Source of the DNA: JAKFEW01 sp036675505
GTDB taxonomy: Bacteria; Cyanobacteriota; Sericytochromatia; S15B-MN24; JAQBPE01
Length of the DNA stretch: 64,000 nt
Reading direction: 5' to 3'
Assembly: GCA_036675505.1 (NCBI GenBank)
Contig: JAKFEW010000060.1
Coordinates: forward strand, 1-64,000
The notes beneath the pieces are model-generated. The model saw only the letters and a list, made by a program, of their open reading frames with translations. It was not told where the DNA came from and did not search any database. The position numbers and the translations under genes are program-made. Position 1 is the first letter of the stretch. The number at the start of each line of letters is the position of its first letter. Below, in pieces: positions 41,971 through 51,049 of this stretch.

Positions 41971-41985
41971 GCGAGGGCGAATACC

Positions 41986-42792
41986 TTGGCCCAATGCCAC
42001 TATCACCCCGACGCGCGCGGCTCGGCCAACTGTCCCTCTTGTAAGCACCACATCTGCGACAAGTGTCGCATGCGCGGCACGTCCGACCGCTGCATGACCT
42101 GCCACAGCGTGCATGCCAAGGGCGGCGCGGAAGCCGGCCGGCCGAAGCGCGAGTTTTGCCTGAACCACCCCGACTCGCCGAGCGACATGCGCTGCGTGCG
42201 CTGCCGGAAGATTCACTGCCCGGCCTGCCTGAACGGCGCCACCAAGTGTTTCCGCTGCGCGCTGCTGCCCGAGCGGGGCGAGAAGGGCACCGGCCAGCTC
42301 AAGGGCGGCGGCACGGGCAAGCTGAAGGGCGGCGGCACGGGCCACCTGCGCAGGGCCAAGGTGCCGTTCTACCGCACGCACGGGTTCAAGCAGGTCGCGG
42401 GCGGCGTCGTGGTGCTGGTGGGCTGCTTCTTCGCGCTCAAGACGGTGGCGCCGATGGCCGGCCTGAACATCCCCGGGTTCGGCCGCAGGGCGCCTGCCAA
42501 GGTCTACGCGGGCCCGGCCAAGATCGAGTTCGTGAGTCCGGCCGCGGGTCGCTCGCTGACCGGCAACCAGCTGATCAAGTTCAAGCTCGCGGCGGCCGAC
42601 CAGGTGGAGCGCGTCGAGGTGACGGTGGACGGCAAGTACTGGGAGCGCCTCAAGGCCCCGCCGTTCCAGAGCGAGTGGCAGACGCAAATCTTCAAGAACG
42701 GCCAGCATACCGTGATGGCGAAGGCCGTTTACAAGGGCGGCAAGAAAGTCGCGACCACCCAGCGGCGGTTCAAGACCACCAACCGACTCTAA
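41986..42792 (+). CDS. Paralogue: double B-box zinc finger, TM helix, Ig-like domain
   Basis: 268 aa. Same plan as the gene before it: CHYHPDARGSANCPSCKHHI plus CDKCRMRGTSDRCMTC, and CLNHPDSPSDMRCVRCRKIH plus CPACLNGATKCFRC. A short GTGQLKGGGTGKLKGGGTG linker replaces the long basic region, followed by a TM helix (VAGGVVVLVGCFFALKTVAP) and an Ig-like domain (VERVEVTVDGKYWERLKAPP, KNGQHTVMAKAVYKGGKK). The start is TTG 41986, 15 bases after the previous stop, with GCGAGGG upstream. The pair is surely one operon and perhaps a hetero-complex. Its stop overlaps the convergent glycosidase by 4 bases. Confidence 0.75.
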   Translation: MAQCHYHPDARGSANCPSCKHHICDKCRMRGTSDRCMTCHSVHAKGGAEAGRPKREFCLNHPDSPSDMRCVRCRKIHCPACLNGATKCFRCALLPERGEKGTGQLKGGGTGKLKGGGTGHLRRAKVPFYRTHGFKQVAGGVVVLVGCFFALKTVAPMAGLNIPGFGRRAPAKVYAGPAKIEFVSPAAGRSLTGNQLIKFKLAAADQVERVEVTVDGKYWERLKAPPFQSEWQTQIFKNGQHTVMAKAVYKGGKKVATTQRRFKTTNRL

Positions 42793-44543
42793 TCGCGCGG
42801 GCGCAGGGTCACGAGCGAGATCGAGGCCCGCGGAAAGGCGACCGGCGCCGCAAGGTCGACCGGCTGGTCCTCACGGACCAGCACCTGGTCCCACGCGGCG
42901 TCGAAGGGGTCCGGCAGCGCGGGGTCGGGCTCGATGCGGCAGAGCGTCGCCACGCCCGGCTCGAAGCCTGTGACGTCGAGCCAGGCCACTTCGTGGCTGC
43001 GGCTGCGATTCACCACGAGCAACCGAAGCGCGCCATCCGTCGCGCGGGCGCCCACGGCGTGCAGGTTCGTGACCACGGTCTGCTCGCCCGTCGCGCTGTC
43101 GTCGACCCACTGGCCGATGCCTGTCGGCTCCGCGGGCACGATCCAGTCGCCCCACCTCGCCGCGAGCAAGCGCCGGAAGTGGTAGATGGGCGTGACGTTG
43201 GTCGCCCGGTTCGCCTGGAAGTAGAGCGAGTCGTAGCCGTTCGCCTTCCCGGCATGCCAGGCCGCGAAATCGGTCGTCACGGGCATCACTTGCTTGCCCG
43301 CTACGGTGAGCGAGAAGGCCGTGACGACGACGTCGGCGGCATAGAGCGCGCCATACATGCCGGTGTTGCGGGGCAGCTGGCTCGCCGAGTGAAACTCGTC
43401 GTTCCAGATTTCGATCGGCCCCCAATCGGCCGCCGCGAGCTCGGGCAGAATCCGCTCGGTGATGAGCTTCTCGGCGTAGGCGTTGCCGGCCAGCTTCTCG
43501 CGCACGGGGTAGGACGGGTAGCCGTGATACTGCAGCGCGTCGAAGGTGATGCCCTGCCGCCTGGACGCCTCGACGAAGGCCCGCGCGAGCGCGCCCTGCT
43601 GCGGCCAGTCGTCCTCGCCACGCGAGGGGCCGCCCCAGTAGACGTTCACGGCCGCGGCCAGCGCCACCTTGATCGGATGCGGGCTGCCGGCCCGTAGCGC
43701 CTCGACGTATGGCTTCGCGTTCTCGACATACTCCTCGACGGTGTTGGCCTTGTCGTGACCCACCACCGCGCGAAGCGCCACTTCGTTGCCGATCTCGAAG
43801 AGGAAGGTGCCTCGCGGCGCGACCCCGTCGGTTCGGTAGGACGAGGGGGCGCCCGCGGCCCCCTGGATGAAGAACGGCCGGGCGACCCGCAGCGGGTCGG
43901 CTGGCGCGTTCAGCCAGCGCGCGAGCTGGCCGGCGCTCTCGGCCGTGTCGGAGCCGAAGTTGACCGTGACGAGGGGCTCGGCGCTCGCCTCGTCGGCCTC
44001 GCGCATGACGTAGCGCAGGTCGTCGTAGGCGTAGCCGTCCCAGGTGCCGGGCTGGCCGTCGAGGTCCCAATAGCTCTGGAACTGGTAGCCGGGCAGGTAC
44101 TGGTAGTCCGCCCGGCCGTCGGTCGGGCCATGGCCCGTGCGGTAGAGGCCGCGGGCGTGCGACCTGGCCGGGTAGCCCGCGGCACGCTGCTCGGCGAGGT
44201 AGGTCTCGCCCCAGGTGGGTGCGAGCTGACGCAATGCGCCGAGCATCGCGAGGCGATCCATGTCGTGCACGCCGAACTGGCGGTGGTTGTGGTTTCGGTT
44301 GTAGCCGTTCACGTAGGGGCTCGCCGCATGGAGCGTGCGCGTGGCGTCGACGCGGATGCGCGGCGCGCCCGCGGGGATGCTCGTTCCTCGCCACCCTTCG
44401 GTCGCCGAAGGTGGGCGCGGGGCGTCGGCGGTGGGGGACGGGACGGGAGGGGCGACGGCAGTGGGCTGGACGACGGCGGGCGACCCGGCGCTGCAGGCGG
44501 CCAGGGCGGCGAACAGGCAGATGGTCAGGATCTGGCGTCGCAT
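42789..44543 (-). CDS. Lipoprotein glycosidase, clan GH-A (arabinofuranosidase-like)
   Basis: 584 aa. Lipoprotein signal with LAAC (RRQILTICLFAALAACSAG). After a Pro-rich linker, a (beta/alpha)8-type domain shows FLFEIGNEVALRAV, with acid/base Glu after Asn, and PIEIWNDEFHSASQLPRNTG, with the probable nucleophile. A beta-sandwich-like end follows (ALRLLVVNRSRSHEVAWLDV). The plan fits GH51/GH30-like enzymes acting on arabinose- or xylose-containing glycans at the cell surface. Exact family not certain. ATG 44543 is preferred (GGGAG upstream) over GTG 44558. Confidence 0.75.
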   Translation of the reverse strand: MRRQILTICLFAALAACSAGSPAVVQPTAVAPPVPSPTADAPRPPSATEGWRGTSIPAGAPRIRVDATRTLHAASPYVNGYNRNHNHRQFGVHDMDRLAMLGALRQLAPTWGETYLAEQRAAGYPARSHARGLYRTGHGPTDGRADYQYLPGYQFQSYWDLDGQPGTWDGYAYDDLRYVMREADEASAEPLVTVNFGSDTAESAGQLARWLNAPADPLRVARPFFIQGAAGAPSSYRTDGVAPRGTFLFEIGNEVALRAVVGHDKANTVEEYVENAKPYVEALRAGSPHPIKVALAAAVNVYWGGPSRGEDDWPQQGALARAFVEASRRQGITFDALQYHGYPSYPVREKLAGNAYAEKLITERILPELAAADWGPIEIWNDEFHSASQLPRNTGMYGALYAADVVVTAFSLTVAGKQVMPVTTDFAAWHAGKANGYDSLYFQANRATNVTPIYHFRRLLAARWGDWIVPAEPTGIGQWVDDSATGEQTVVTNLHAVGARATDGALRLLVVNRSRSHEVAWLDVTGFEPGVATLCRIEPDPALPDPFDAAWDQVLVREDQPVDLAAPVAFPRASISLVTLRPRD

Positions 44544-44634
44544 GGGGCTCCCAGGCACCCTTCCGCTCCTGGGGTGGGGTCGCCGTCTTTCAGCCTAATG
44601 ACTTCGGCCGGATCGCCCTACGTCCAGGCGAGGG

Positions 44635-46011
44635 TCAGAGGCCCTGCACGCCCCGCTGGGCCTGCTCCGCGGCGAAGATCGGGGCGAAGATGTCCACGAG
44701 CTTCTGGATGGCCTCTTCGAAGGGCACGTGCTCTTCGACGCCTTGCTGGAGGTACATCCGCACCGGGTCGATCAGCTCCATCGCGAGATCGATCTGGGGG
44801 TTCGAGCCGCGCTGGTACGCGCCGATGTTGATGAGGTCCTGCGCGCTCTTGTGGGTGGCGAGCACTTCGCGCAGCCAGCCGGCTGCCTTGCGGTGGGTCT
44901 CGTCGGTGATTTCGGGCATCACGCGGCTGACCGACTGCAGCACGTCGATCGCCGGGTAATGGTTCTGCTGCGCCAGCTCGCGGCTGAGGATCACGTGGCC
45001 GTCCAGGATGCCGCGGACCGCGTCGGAGATGGGCTCGTTGAAATCGTCGGCGTCGACGAGCACGGTGTAGAGGCCCGTGATCGAGCCGACCTGGCCGGTG
45101 CCGGCGCGCTCGAGCAGGCGCGGCAGGAGCGCGAAGACCGAGGGCGTGTAGCCCTTGGTGGCGGGCGGCTCGCCGATCGCGAGGCCGACCTCGCGCTGGG
45201 CCATCGCGAACCGCGTGACCGAGTCCATCATCAGGATCACGTCGCGGCCCTGGTCGCGGAAGTGCTCGGCGATGGCGGTCGCGGTCAGCGCCGCCTTGAT
45301 GCGTTGCAGCGCCGGCTGGTCGGAGGTGGCGACCACCACGACCGAGCGGGCGAGCCCCTCGGGACCGAGGTCGCGCTCGAGGAAGTCACGCACTTCCCGG
45401 CCACGTTCGCCAACCAGGCAGATGACGTTGAGCTCCGCTTCGGTGTTGCGCGCGATCATGCCGAGCGTCGTCGATTTGCCGACGCCGGAGCCGGCGAAGA
45501 TGCCCAGGCGCTGGCCGCGGCCGCAGGTGAGCAGGCCGTCGAGTGCGCGCACGCCGAGCGGCAGCGGCGTCTTGATGCGCGCGCGCAACAGCGGGTTGGG
45601 CGGCGAGTTCTCGACCGACACGCGCGGCAGCCCGCGCAGCGGCGGGCCGCCGTCGATCGGGCGACCCAGGCCGTCGAGCACGCGGCCGAGCAAGGCGTCG
45701 CCGACGGGCACCGTGAGCGGCTTTCCGGTCGCCACGACCTCGGAGCCGGGCATGACGCCGCTCATCTCGCCGAGCGGCATCAGCAGGAGGCGATCGCCGC
45801 GGAAGCCGACCACCTCGGCGGCGATCGGCGCCTGGTTGGGGTCCGCGGCGATCAGGCAGACCTCACCCATGCGGGCTGCCGGCCCGTCCGACTCGACGAC
45901 CAGCCCGACGATCTGCGCCACGCGCCCCTCGACCCGGATGGGGTCGAGCTCCTTGAGGAGGTCGAAGTGGCGCTTGAGCGGTGAGCCGCCGTCGACAGGA
46001 CCGTCGGGCAC
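44635..46011 (-). CDS. fliI: Flagellar type III export ATPase FliI
   Basis: 458 aa, full length. It energises and orders flagellar protein export. Walker A in LGIFAGSGVGKSTTLGMIA, Walker B in VILMMDSVTRFAMAQREVGL, and YTPSVFALLPRLLERAG and TVLVDADDFNEPISD are classical for FliI/T3SS ATPases. The start GTG 46011 shares one base with the fliH stop (TAGTG). Last visible gene of the flgB-fliI unit; fliJ is not found directly after it. Confidence 0.96.
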   Translation of the reverse strand: MPDGPVDGGSPLKRHFDLLKELDPIRVEGRVAQIVGLVVESDGPAARMGEVCLIAADPNQAPIAAEVVGFRGDRLLLMPLGEMSGVMPGSEVVATGKPLTVPVGDALLGRVLDGLGRPIDGGPPLRGLPRVSVENSPPNPLLRARIKTPLPLGVRALDGLLTCGRGQRLGIFAGSGVGKSTTLGMIARNTEAELNVICLVGERGREVRDFLERDLGPEGLARSVVVVATSDQPALQRIKAALTATAIAEHFRDQGRDVILMMDSVTRFAMAQREVGLAIGEPPATKGYTPSVFALLPRLLERAGTGQVGSITGLYTVLVDADDFNEPISDAVRGILDGHVILSRELAQQNHYPAIDVLQSVSRVMPEITDETHRKAAGWLREVLATHKSAQDLINIGAYQRGSNPQIDLAMELIDPVRMYLQQGVEEHVPFEEAIQKLVDIFAPIFAAEQAQRGVQGL

Positions 46012-47744
46012 TAGACTTGCTCGTACCAGGGCCGGTTGGACTTCTTGCGCTTGGCGCCGAGCATCTTGGCGAGCGCGTCGGTGGCCTTCTCGAGGCTGGG
46101 CTCGTCGGCGGGTTGGTCCGAGGGGGCCACGTAATCCTCGCCGGCGGGCCGCAGGCCGACGCCGCTGATGATCTGGTCGATCGTGCCGTCCTCGAGCGCG
46201 CCTTCCGGCAGCTCGAGCTCTTGTTTACCCTTGACCTTCTGGCCGAGGCGCGCGGCGAGCTTGTCGGCGGCGTCGCCGAGCACGGGCGGCGTCCAGACGA
46301 GCGAGTCGTTGGCGCCGATGTCGGTCCTGGGCAGGCTGACCTGGCGGACGATCGCCTCGAGCTCGGCGTCCTTGAGGCCGGCCTCGAACTGGCGCAGCTC
46401 GAGCTCTTCCTCCATCGAGAGGACCGCTCGCCCGGCCTTGAGCTGGCCGAGCCGCGCCGCGAGCGCCTGCGCCGCCCGCTTGGACGGATCGAGTTTCTCG
46501 CGCTCGGGGGTGGGGGCGGGAGCTTGAACCTCCTGCACCCTTTCGCTCCCCTCGGGGGAGGGGAGCTCCCCCGCAGGGGGTGAGAGGAGGTCTCTCGGCG
46601 CCTCGCGGGCCCCCTCACCCCCCTGCGGGGACCTCTCCCCATTTTCAGCCGCCCCACGAACCCGCCCGGAGAGGGGTAGGGATTCAGGTGGCGTGACCGC
46701 AGCAGCAGCCGCCGCCTGGGCCTGAGCCATCATGGCCTCCACCTCCGCCCGTGCAGCGGCCAACATCGCCTCGGCCCGCGTCGCCGCCTCCACCGTCGGG
46801 TCCGGCCCCTGCGCGACCGGGCGGGCGATCGCGCGCGGAATGCGCGCCTCGACCACCGGCTGCGGCATCGGGCGGGCCTCCACCGACGCGACAGTGCCGC
46901 TGCGGCCCAGCGCGCGGATCGCGGCCAGCACCACGGGGTCCATCTCGCCGCCCTCGTCCACGCCCACGCGCACGTCGAGCATCGCGGCCGCGACCTCGGC
47001 GAGCTGCGTGCCCAGCCGCGCATCGACCATGCCCGAGCGCGTGTCGACCATGCAGCCGCCCAGGCCCACGGCCGGGTCGTTCACGATGTCGATCTGGGCG
47101 AGGCCGTCGACGCTCAGCAGCAGCTGCTGCTTGGCTGCGAGGATCGCGTCGCGATCGAGGGGGTGGACCCGCAGGCGCACCTGGGTCTTGTCGGTGATGT
47201 GCTTGAGCGCGGCCTCCGCGAGCGGCACCGCGGCCGCGCGGCCATGGCCGAGCTCGATCGCGAGCAGCTTCTGGGCGATGATGATCGCGAGCTTGGCGAG
47301 TTCGTGGGCGTGGCGCTCCTGGGCTTCCTCACGGGCCCTGTCGAAGGCCGTCACCGCCTCGGCGAGCTGGGCGATGCGCCCGGCCTGCTCGGCCAGCGCC
47401 GCATGCTCGCCTTCCTGGCGGCCCAACGAGAGGCCTTCGGCATAGCCTTCCTCCCGGCCGCGCTCACAGGCGCCCTCGCGGATGGCCTGGGCCTCTTGCA
47501 TCGCCTGCTGGCGGAGCGCTTCGGCCTCCTGGCGGGCGAGCACGACGATCGTGTCGGCCTCGGCCTCGGCCGCGGCGATGCGAGGGTCGGTGCCCGGCGC
47601 CTCGGGGATGGCCGCCTCGGCGCTTTCGCCCCGCGGGCCCTCGAACATCGGCAGCATGTCCGGATGAGGAAACGGCGGGGCCTTGATCGTAAAGGTCCCA
47701 TCCTCGAAATGCGACGACTTGATGATCTTCGGCATGATGCGCAT
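46011..47744 (-). CDS. fliH: Flagellar assembly protein FliH with long C-terminal extension and repeat insertion
   Basis: 577 aa, about twice the usual length. The N-terminal 270 residues are FliH-like: MPKIIKSSHFEDGTF start, a heptad-rich coiled coil (RQEAEALRQQAMQEAQAIRE, EGYAEGLSLGRQEGEHAALA), and the FliH/VatE domain with RLRVHPLDRDAI and DPAVGLGGCMVDTRSGMVDA. FliH binds FliI as stator and regulator. The rest is a unique extension with an in-frame GC-rich palindromic insertion (about residues 353-405) and an acidic helical end (SMEEELELRQFEAGLKDAEL; SNRPWYEQV). ATG 47744 has CAGGTGG at 5 nt; GTG 47753 is possible. Confidence 0.85.
   Translation of the reverse strand: MRIMPKIIKSSHFEDGTFTIKAPPFPHPDMLPMFEGPRGESAEAAIPEAPGTDPRIAAAEAEADTIVVLARQEAEALRQQAMQEAQAIREGACERGREEGYAEGLSLGRQEGEHAALAEQAGRIAQLAEAVTAFDRAREEAQERHAHELAKLAIIIAQKLLAIELGHGRAAAVPLAEAALKHITDKTQVRLRVHPLDRDAILAAKQQLLLSVDGLAQIDIVNDPAVGLGGCMVDTRSGMVDARLGTQLAEVAAAMLDVRVGVDEGGEMDPVVLAAIRALGRSGTVASVEARPMPQPVVEARIPRAIARPVAQGPDPTVEAATRAEAMLAAARAEVEAMMAQAQAAAAAAVTPPESLPLSGRVRGAAENGERSPQGGEGAREAPRDLLSPPAGELPSPEGSERVQEVQAPAPTPEREKLDPSKRAAQALAARLGQLKAGRAVLSMEEELELRQFEAGLKDAELEAIVRQVSLPRTDIGANDSLVWTPPVLGDAADKLAARLGQKVKGKQELELPEGALEDGTIDQIISGVGLRPAGEDYVAPSDQPADEPSLEKATDALAKMLGAKRKKSNRPWYEQV
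46530..46684. repeat. GC-rich palindromic element inserted in-frame in fliH
   Basis: About 155 bp with several nested palindromes: CTCCCC-TCG-GGGGAG, CTCCCCCGCAGGGGGTGAG, and CCCCTGCGGGGACCTCTCCC. The style is that of dispersed intergenic repeats, not of coding sequence, yet all 51-52 codons stay open in the fliH frame and give a Pro/Gly/Ser/Glu-rich peptide. Its boundaries are approximate. Confidence 0.6.
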
Positions 47745-47802
47745 GCGAACCACCTGCGCCCGCGAGGGCGGCTAGCGAAGGGACAGGGACGGGAACGGTC
47801 GG

Positions 47803-48834
47803 CTAGAAAATGAGCTCGTCCTGGCCGCCGCGGCCGATGACGATTTCGCCCATCTCTTCGAGCTTGCGGATCTGCGCGACGATCTTCTGCTGGACCTCTT
47901 CGATGTCGCGCAGGCGCACCGGGCCCATGTAATCGAGCTCGTCCTTGATGATGCCGGCCATGCGCTCGGACATGTTCTTGAAGACCTTGTTCTTCACCTC
48001 GTCGTTGGCGGCCTTGAGCGCGAGCGCGAGCTCGCGCGTGTCCACTTCCTTGAGGACGCGCTGGATCGAGCGGTCGTCGAGCATGACGATGTCCTCGAAG
48101 ACGAACATGAGCTTCTTGACCTCTTCCGCGAGGTCCGGGTTCTGCTCCTCGAGCGCTTCGATGATGGTCTTCTCGGTCGAGCGGTCGGCGCGGTTGAGCA
48201 CCTCGACGAGGCTCTTGATGCCGCCGGCGTTGAAGTAGTCCTGCGTCACGACGGCGCTGAACTTCCGCTCGAGGATCTTCTCGACCTCGCGGATGATGGC
48301 CGGGGAGGTCCGGTCCATCAGCGCGATGCGGGCGGCGACGTCCGCCTGGGCCTCCGGGTTCAGCCCGCCGATGATCAGGGCCGCCTGCTCGGGCTTGAGG
48401 TAAGCGCAAATCAGGGCGATCGTCTGCGGGTGCTCGTTCTGGATGAAGTTGAGCAGCTGGTTGGGGTCGATGCGGCGCAGGAACTCGAACGGCATCGTGG
48501 CCAGCGAGTCCGACAGGCGCGAGAGGATCTCCGCCGCCTTGTCGTTGCCCAGGGCCTTCGACAGCAGCTCCCTGGCATACTCCACGCCGCCGTTGTTGAT
48601 GTACATCGACGCCTGGTAGAGATCGTAGAACTCCTCGATCACCGCGCGGGTGACGTCGGGCTCGATCTTGCCCATGTTGGCGATTTCCATCGCCAGCTGC
48701 TCGAGGTCGTCCTGGTCGCCGATCGACTTGAGGATCTCGCTGGACACGTCGTGCCCGAGCGTGATCATCAGGATCGCCGCCTTTTCGCGTCCCGTGAGCT
48801 GGTTGAAGGATTTCTTCTTCTTGCCTACGACCAT
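47803..48834 (-). CDS. fliG: Flagellar motor switch protein FliG
   Basis: 343 aa, normal length. Part of the C-ring, it connects the MS-ring to the torque-generating stator. N-domain LTGREKAAILMITLGHDVSS, middle-domain EHPQT motif in FIQNEHPQTIALICAYLKPE, and C-domain torque helix LMFVFEDIVMLDDRSIQRVL with charged residues are present. It begins 6 bases after fliF ends; the ATG is preceded by a purine-rich stretch. Confidence 0.97.
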   Translation of the reverse strand: MVVGKKKKSFNQLTGREKAAILMITLGHDVSSEILKSIGDQDDLEQLAMEIANMGKIEPDVTRAVIEEFYDLYQASMYINNGGVEYARELLSKALGNDKAAEILSRLSDSLATMPFEFLRRIDPNQLLNFIQNEHPQTIALICAYLKPEQAALIIGGLNPEAQADVAARIALMDRTSPAIIREVEKILERKFSAVVTQDYFNAGGIKSLVEVLNRADRSTEKTIIEALEEQNPDLAEEVKKLMFVFEDIVMLDDRSIQRVLKEVDTRELALALKAANDEVKNKVFKNMSERMAGIIKDELDYMGPVRLRDIEEVQQKIVAQIRKLEEMGEIVIGRGGQDELIF

Positions 48835-48840
48835 AATCCG

Positions 48841-50499
48841 CTATTCGTCCTCGTTGACCCAGGCGCGGACCAGCTTGACGGCGTCCTTCGGGTTCTGCCT
48901 GATGAAGTTCGCCAGCTCACGCTGCATGTCGCTGAGACGCTGCTCGTCGGGCGAGGGCATCGGCAGGGCGACCAGGTCGTCGCCACCGATCTCCTCGTCG
49001 ATGAGGGTGATGCCGAGGTCGTCGGCGGGGAGGCGCGGCAGCGACTCCTCGATTTCCTGGATCTCCTCCTGGCGGCGGCGGCGGAACGAGCCGAGGAACA
49101 GGAAGAGCGCGATGAGGGCCACGAGGCACGCGGCGCCGAGCGTGAACATCCGGAACCACCAGGCCTGGTTGCGGGCGGCGGCGTCGGCATCGGCCTCGGC
49201 GCGCGCGGCGGTCGTGTTGAAGGCCATCGCGGTGACGACGACCTTGTTGTCGACGTCGGCGATGCCGGCGGACCGCGCGATCATGTTCGCGAGGTCGCGG
49301 CGCTCCTGTTGAAGGCGCGCGTCGTACTGCGCCTGCGGCACGGCCGCGGGCCGGGGGCGGGGGTTGTACGCCACCGAGATGGTGGTGTCGCGGAGCAGCG
49401 CGGGCTCCTTGATGCGACGCTGGACTTCCTTGTTGGTGTTGTAGTTGCGGGTGTACTCGTTGTTGGAGTAGACGCCGTTCTGGCCGTTGGCGTTGGTGCC
49501 CTGGTAACCGGGCTCGCCGGTGTTTGTCACGACGCCCGGCGTGCCGCCGTCGCCGGCCATCTGGCCGTTGTACTGCTCGTTCTTGCCCTTTTCCGAGAGC
49601 ATGATGCCGCCCGTGCCGCCGGCGATCGAGGGGGCGTACATCTCGGCGTTCGTCTCGAACTGCGAGAAGTCCCACACCGTGTTCACGCGCACGACCGAGT
49701 TCTCCTGGCCGAGCACGGTGTCGAGCTGGGCCTGGATGCGGCGCTCGAGGTCGCGCTCGTACTTCTTCTTGAGCTCGAGCTGGCGCTGCGAGAGGTCGGT
49801 GCCGGCGAGGTTCTTGGGATCGAGCTTCGCCATCTCTTCGGTGTAGTCGCGGCCGTTGGTGTCGGTCACGAAGACCTGGTCCTGCGCGAGCCGGGGCACG
49901 GCCTTGGCGACCAGGTGCTGGATCGTCCGAACCTGGGCGATCTCGAGCTTGGCGATCGCGTCCATCGTGAGGAGCACCGAGGCCGTGGTGGACTGCTCGT
50001 CCTCGACGAAGAGCGATTCCTTCGGGATGACGATGTGGACGCGCGCCTTCTCGACGCCGTCGATCGCCTCGATCGTCCGCGACAGCTCGCCCTCGAGGCC
50101 GCGCTGGTAGTTCAGCTTGCGCTCGAAGTCGGTGGCGGTCCAGTTGCCGGTGCCGTTGAAGAGCTCCTGGAAGCCGACGGTGCCGCCCGAAGGCAGGCCG
50201 TCGCCCGCGAGCGCGAGGCGGGTCTCATGGACCTCCGCGGAGGGCACTTCGATCGCGCCGCCATTCATGCGGTACGGGACGTTGCGCTCCTTGAGCTTGC
50301 CGATGATCTCGCCCGCGTCCTTGTCGGACAGCTTCGTGTAGAGCGTGACGTAGGCCGGTTGCTGGGCCCAGACCGTCAGGCCGACGAGCAAGACGACCGC
50401 CGCGGCGCTGATGCCGGCGACCAGCATGCGCTGCGCGCCGCTCATCTGTTCCCAGAGGCGTCGCGCGTCGTCTACAAGCTGTCGGAAGAACTCGTTCAT
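48841..50499 (-). CDS. fliF: Flagellar MS-ring protein FliF
   Basis: 552 aa. Inner-membrane ring that anchors the basal body. Two membrane helices: VAGISAAAVVLLVGLTVWAQ near the N-terminus and LGAACLVALIALFLFLG near residue 450, with YscJ/FliF ring-building motifs between (LYTKLSDKDAGEIIGKLKE, ARVHIVIPKESLFV). The C-terminal tail LSDMQRELANFIRQNPKDAV is the FliG-binding part. ATG 50499 is favoured; GTG 50502 is directly adjacent. Confidence 0.96.
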   Translation of the reverse strand: MNEFFRQLVDDARRLWEQMSGAQRMLVAGISAAAVVLLVGLTVWAQQPAYVTLYTKLSDKDAGEIIGKLKERNVPYRMNGGAIEVPSAEVHETRLALAGDGLPSGGTVGFQELFNGTGNWTATDFERKLNYQRGLEGELSRTIEAIDGVEKARVHIVIPKESLFVEDEQSTTASVLLTMDAIAKLEIAQVRTIQHLVAKAVPRLAQDQVFVTDTNGRDYTEEMAKLDPKNLAGTDLSQRQLELKKKYERDLERRIQAQLDTVLGQENSVVRVNTVWDFSQFETNAEMYAPSIAGGTGGIMLSEKGKNEQYNGQMAGDGGTPGVVTNTGEPGYQGTNANGQNGVYSNNEYTRNYNTNKEVQRRIKEPALLRDTTISVAYNPRPRPAAVPQAQYDARLQQERRDLANMIARSAGIADVDNKVVVTAMAFNTTAARAEADADAAARNQAWWFRMFTLGAACLVALIALFLFLGSFRRRRQEEIQEIEESLPRLPADDLGITLIDEEIGGDDLVALPMPSPDEQRLSDMQRELANFIRQNPKDAVKLVRAWVNEDE

Positions 50500-50520
50500 C
50501 ACACCGCTCGGGTTGGAGGG

Positions 50521-51045
50521 TTAGACCTGCATCCGCAGGACGTCCTGGTAGGCTTCCACCATCTTGTTGCGGACCTGGAGCGTGAGCTGCATGGCCACGC
50601 TCGCCTTTTCGGCGGCGATCATGACGTCGTGCAGGTCCACGTCCCCGCCGATGGCGGCCTCGTTCGCGAGCGTCTCGGAAGCCTTGGCCAACCGGTTGGT
50701 CTGGTCGAGGCCTTCCTTGAGCGGCGCGAGGAAGGAGAAGGGGTTGGCCCCGGCTTGTTGAGCTTCGCTCTGGCCGGGGACGCGCAGGCCATCGGGGTTG
50801 ACCGCGCCGGGGAACTCGATCGATCCCTTGAAGGGTTGCGCGAGGTCGGTGGCGGGGGCGATCAGCGGCCGGACCTCCATCGCCGTGGGCAGCCCGAGGC
50901 GGGCCGCCGCGCGGTCGTCGCCGGTCATGAGGCCGTCGTACATCTTGCCGAACGAGCCGGGGGCGGTGGGGTTCGGGCCCGAAGGCGCAGGGGGGAGGAG
51001 CGGCAGCTCCAGCCGGCCGACGCCGGCAGCAGGGACGGGCAACAT
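50521..51045 (-). CDS. fliE: Flagellar hook-basal body protein FliE with N-terminal extension
   Basis: 174 aa against the usual 100-110. The FliE domain is the C-terminal 90 residues (SFLAPLKEGLDQTNRLAKAS, DLHDVMIAAEKASVAMQLTL and VRNKMVEAYQDVLRMQV), which link the MS-ring to the rod. The first 85 residues are Pro/Gly-rich and not conserved in the family. Starts 4 bases after flgC. No signal peptide, as expected for a type III-exported protein. Confidence 0.92.
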   Translation of the reverse strand: MLPVPAAGVGRLELPLLPPAPSGPNPTAPGSFGKMYDGLMTGDDRAAARLGLPTAMEVRPLIAPATDLAQPFKGSIEFPGAVNPDGLRVPGQSEAQQAGANPFSFLAPLKEGLDQTNRLAKASETLANEAAIGGDVDLHDVMIAAEKASVAMQLTLQVRNKMVEAYQDVLRMQV

Positions 51046-51049
51046 CAGC

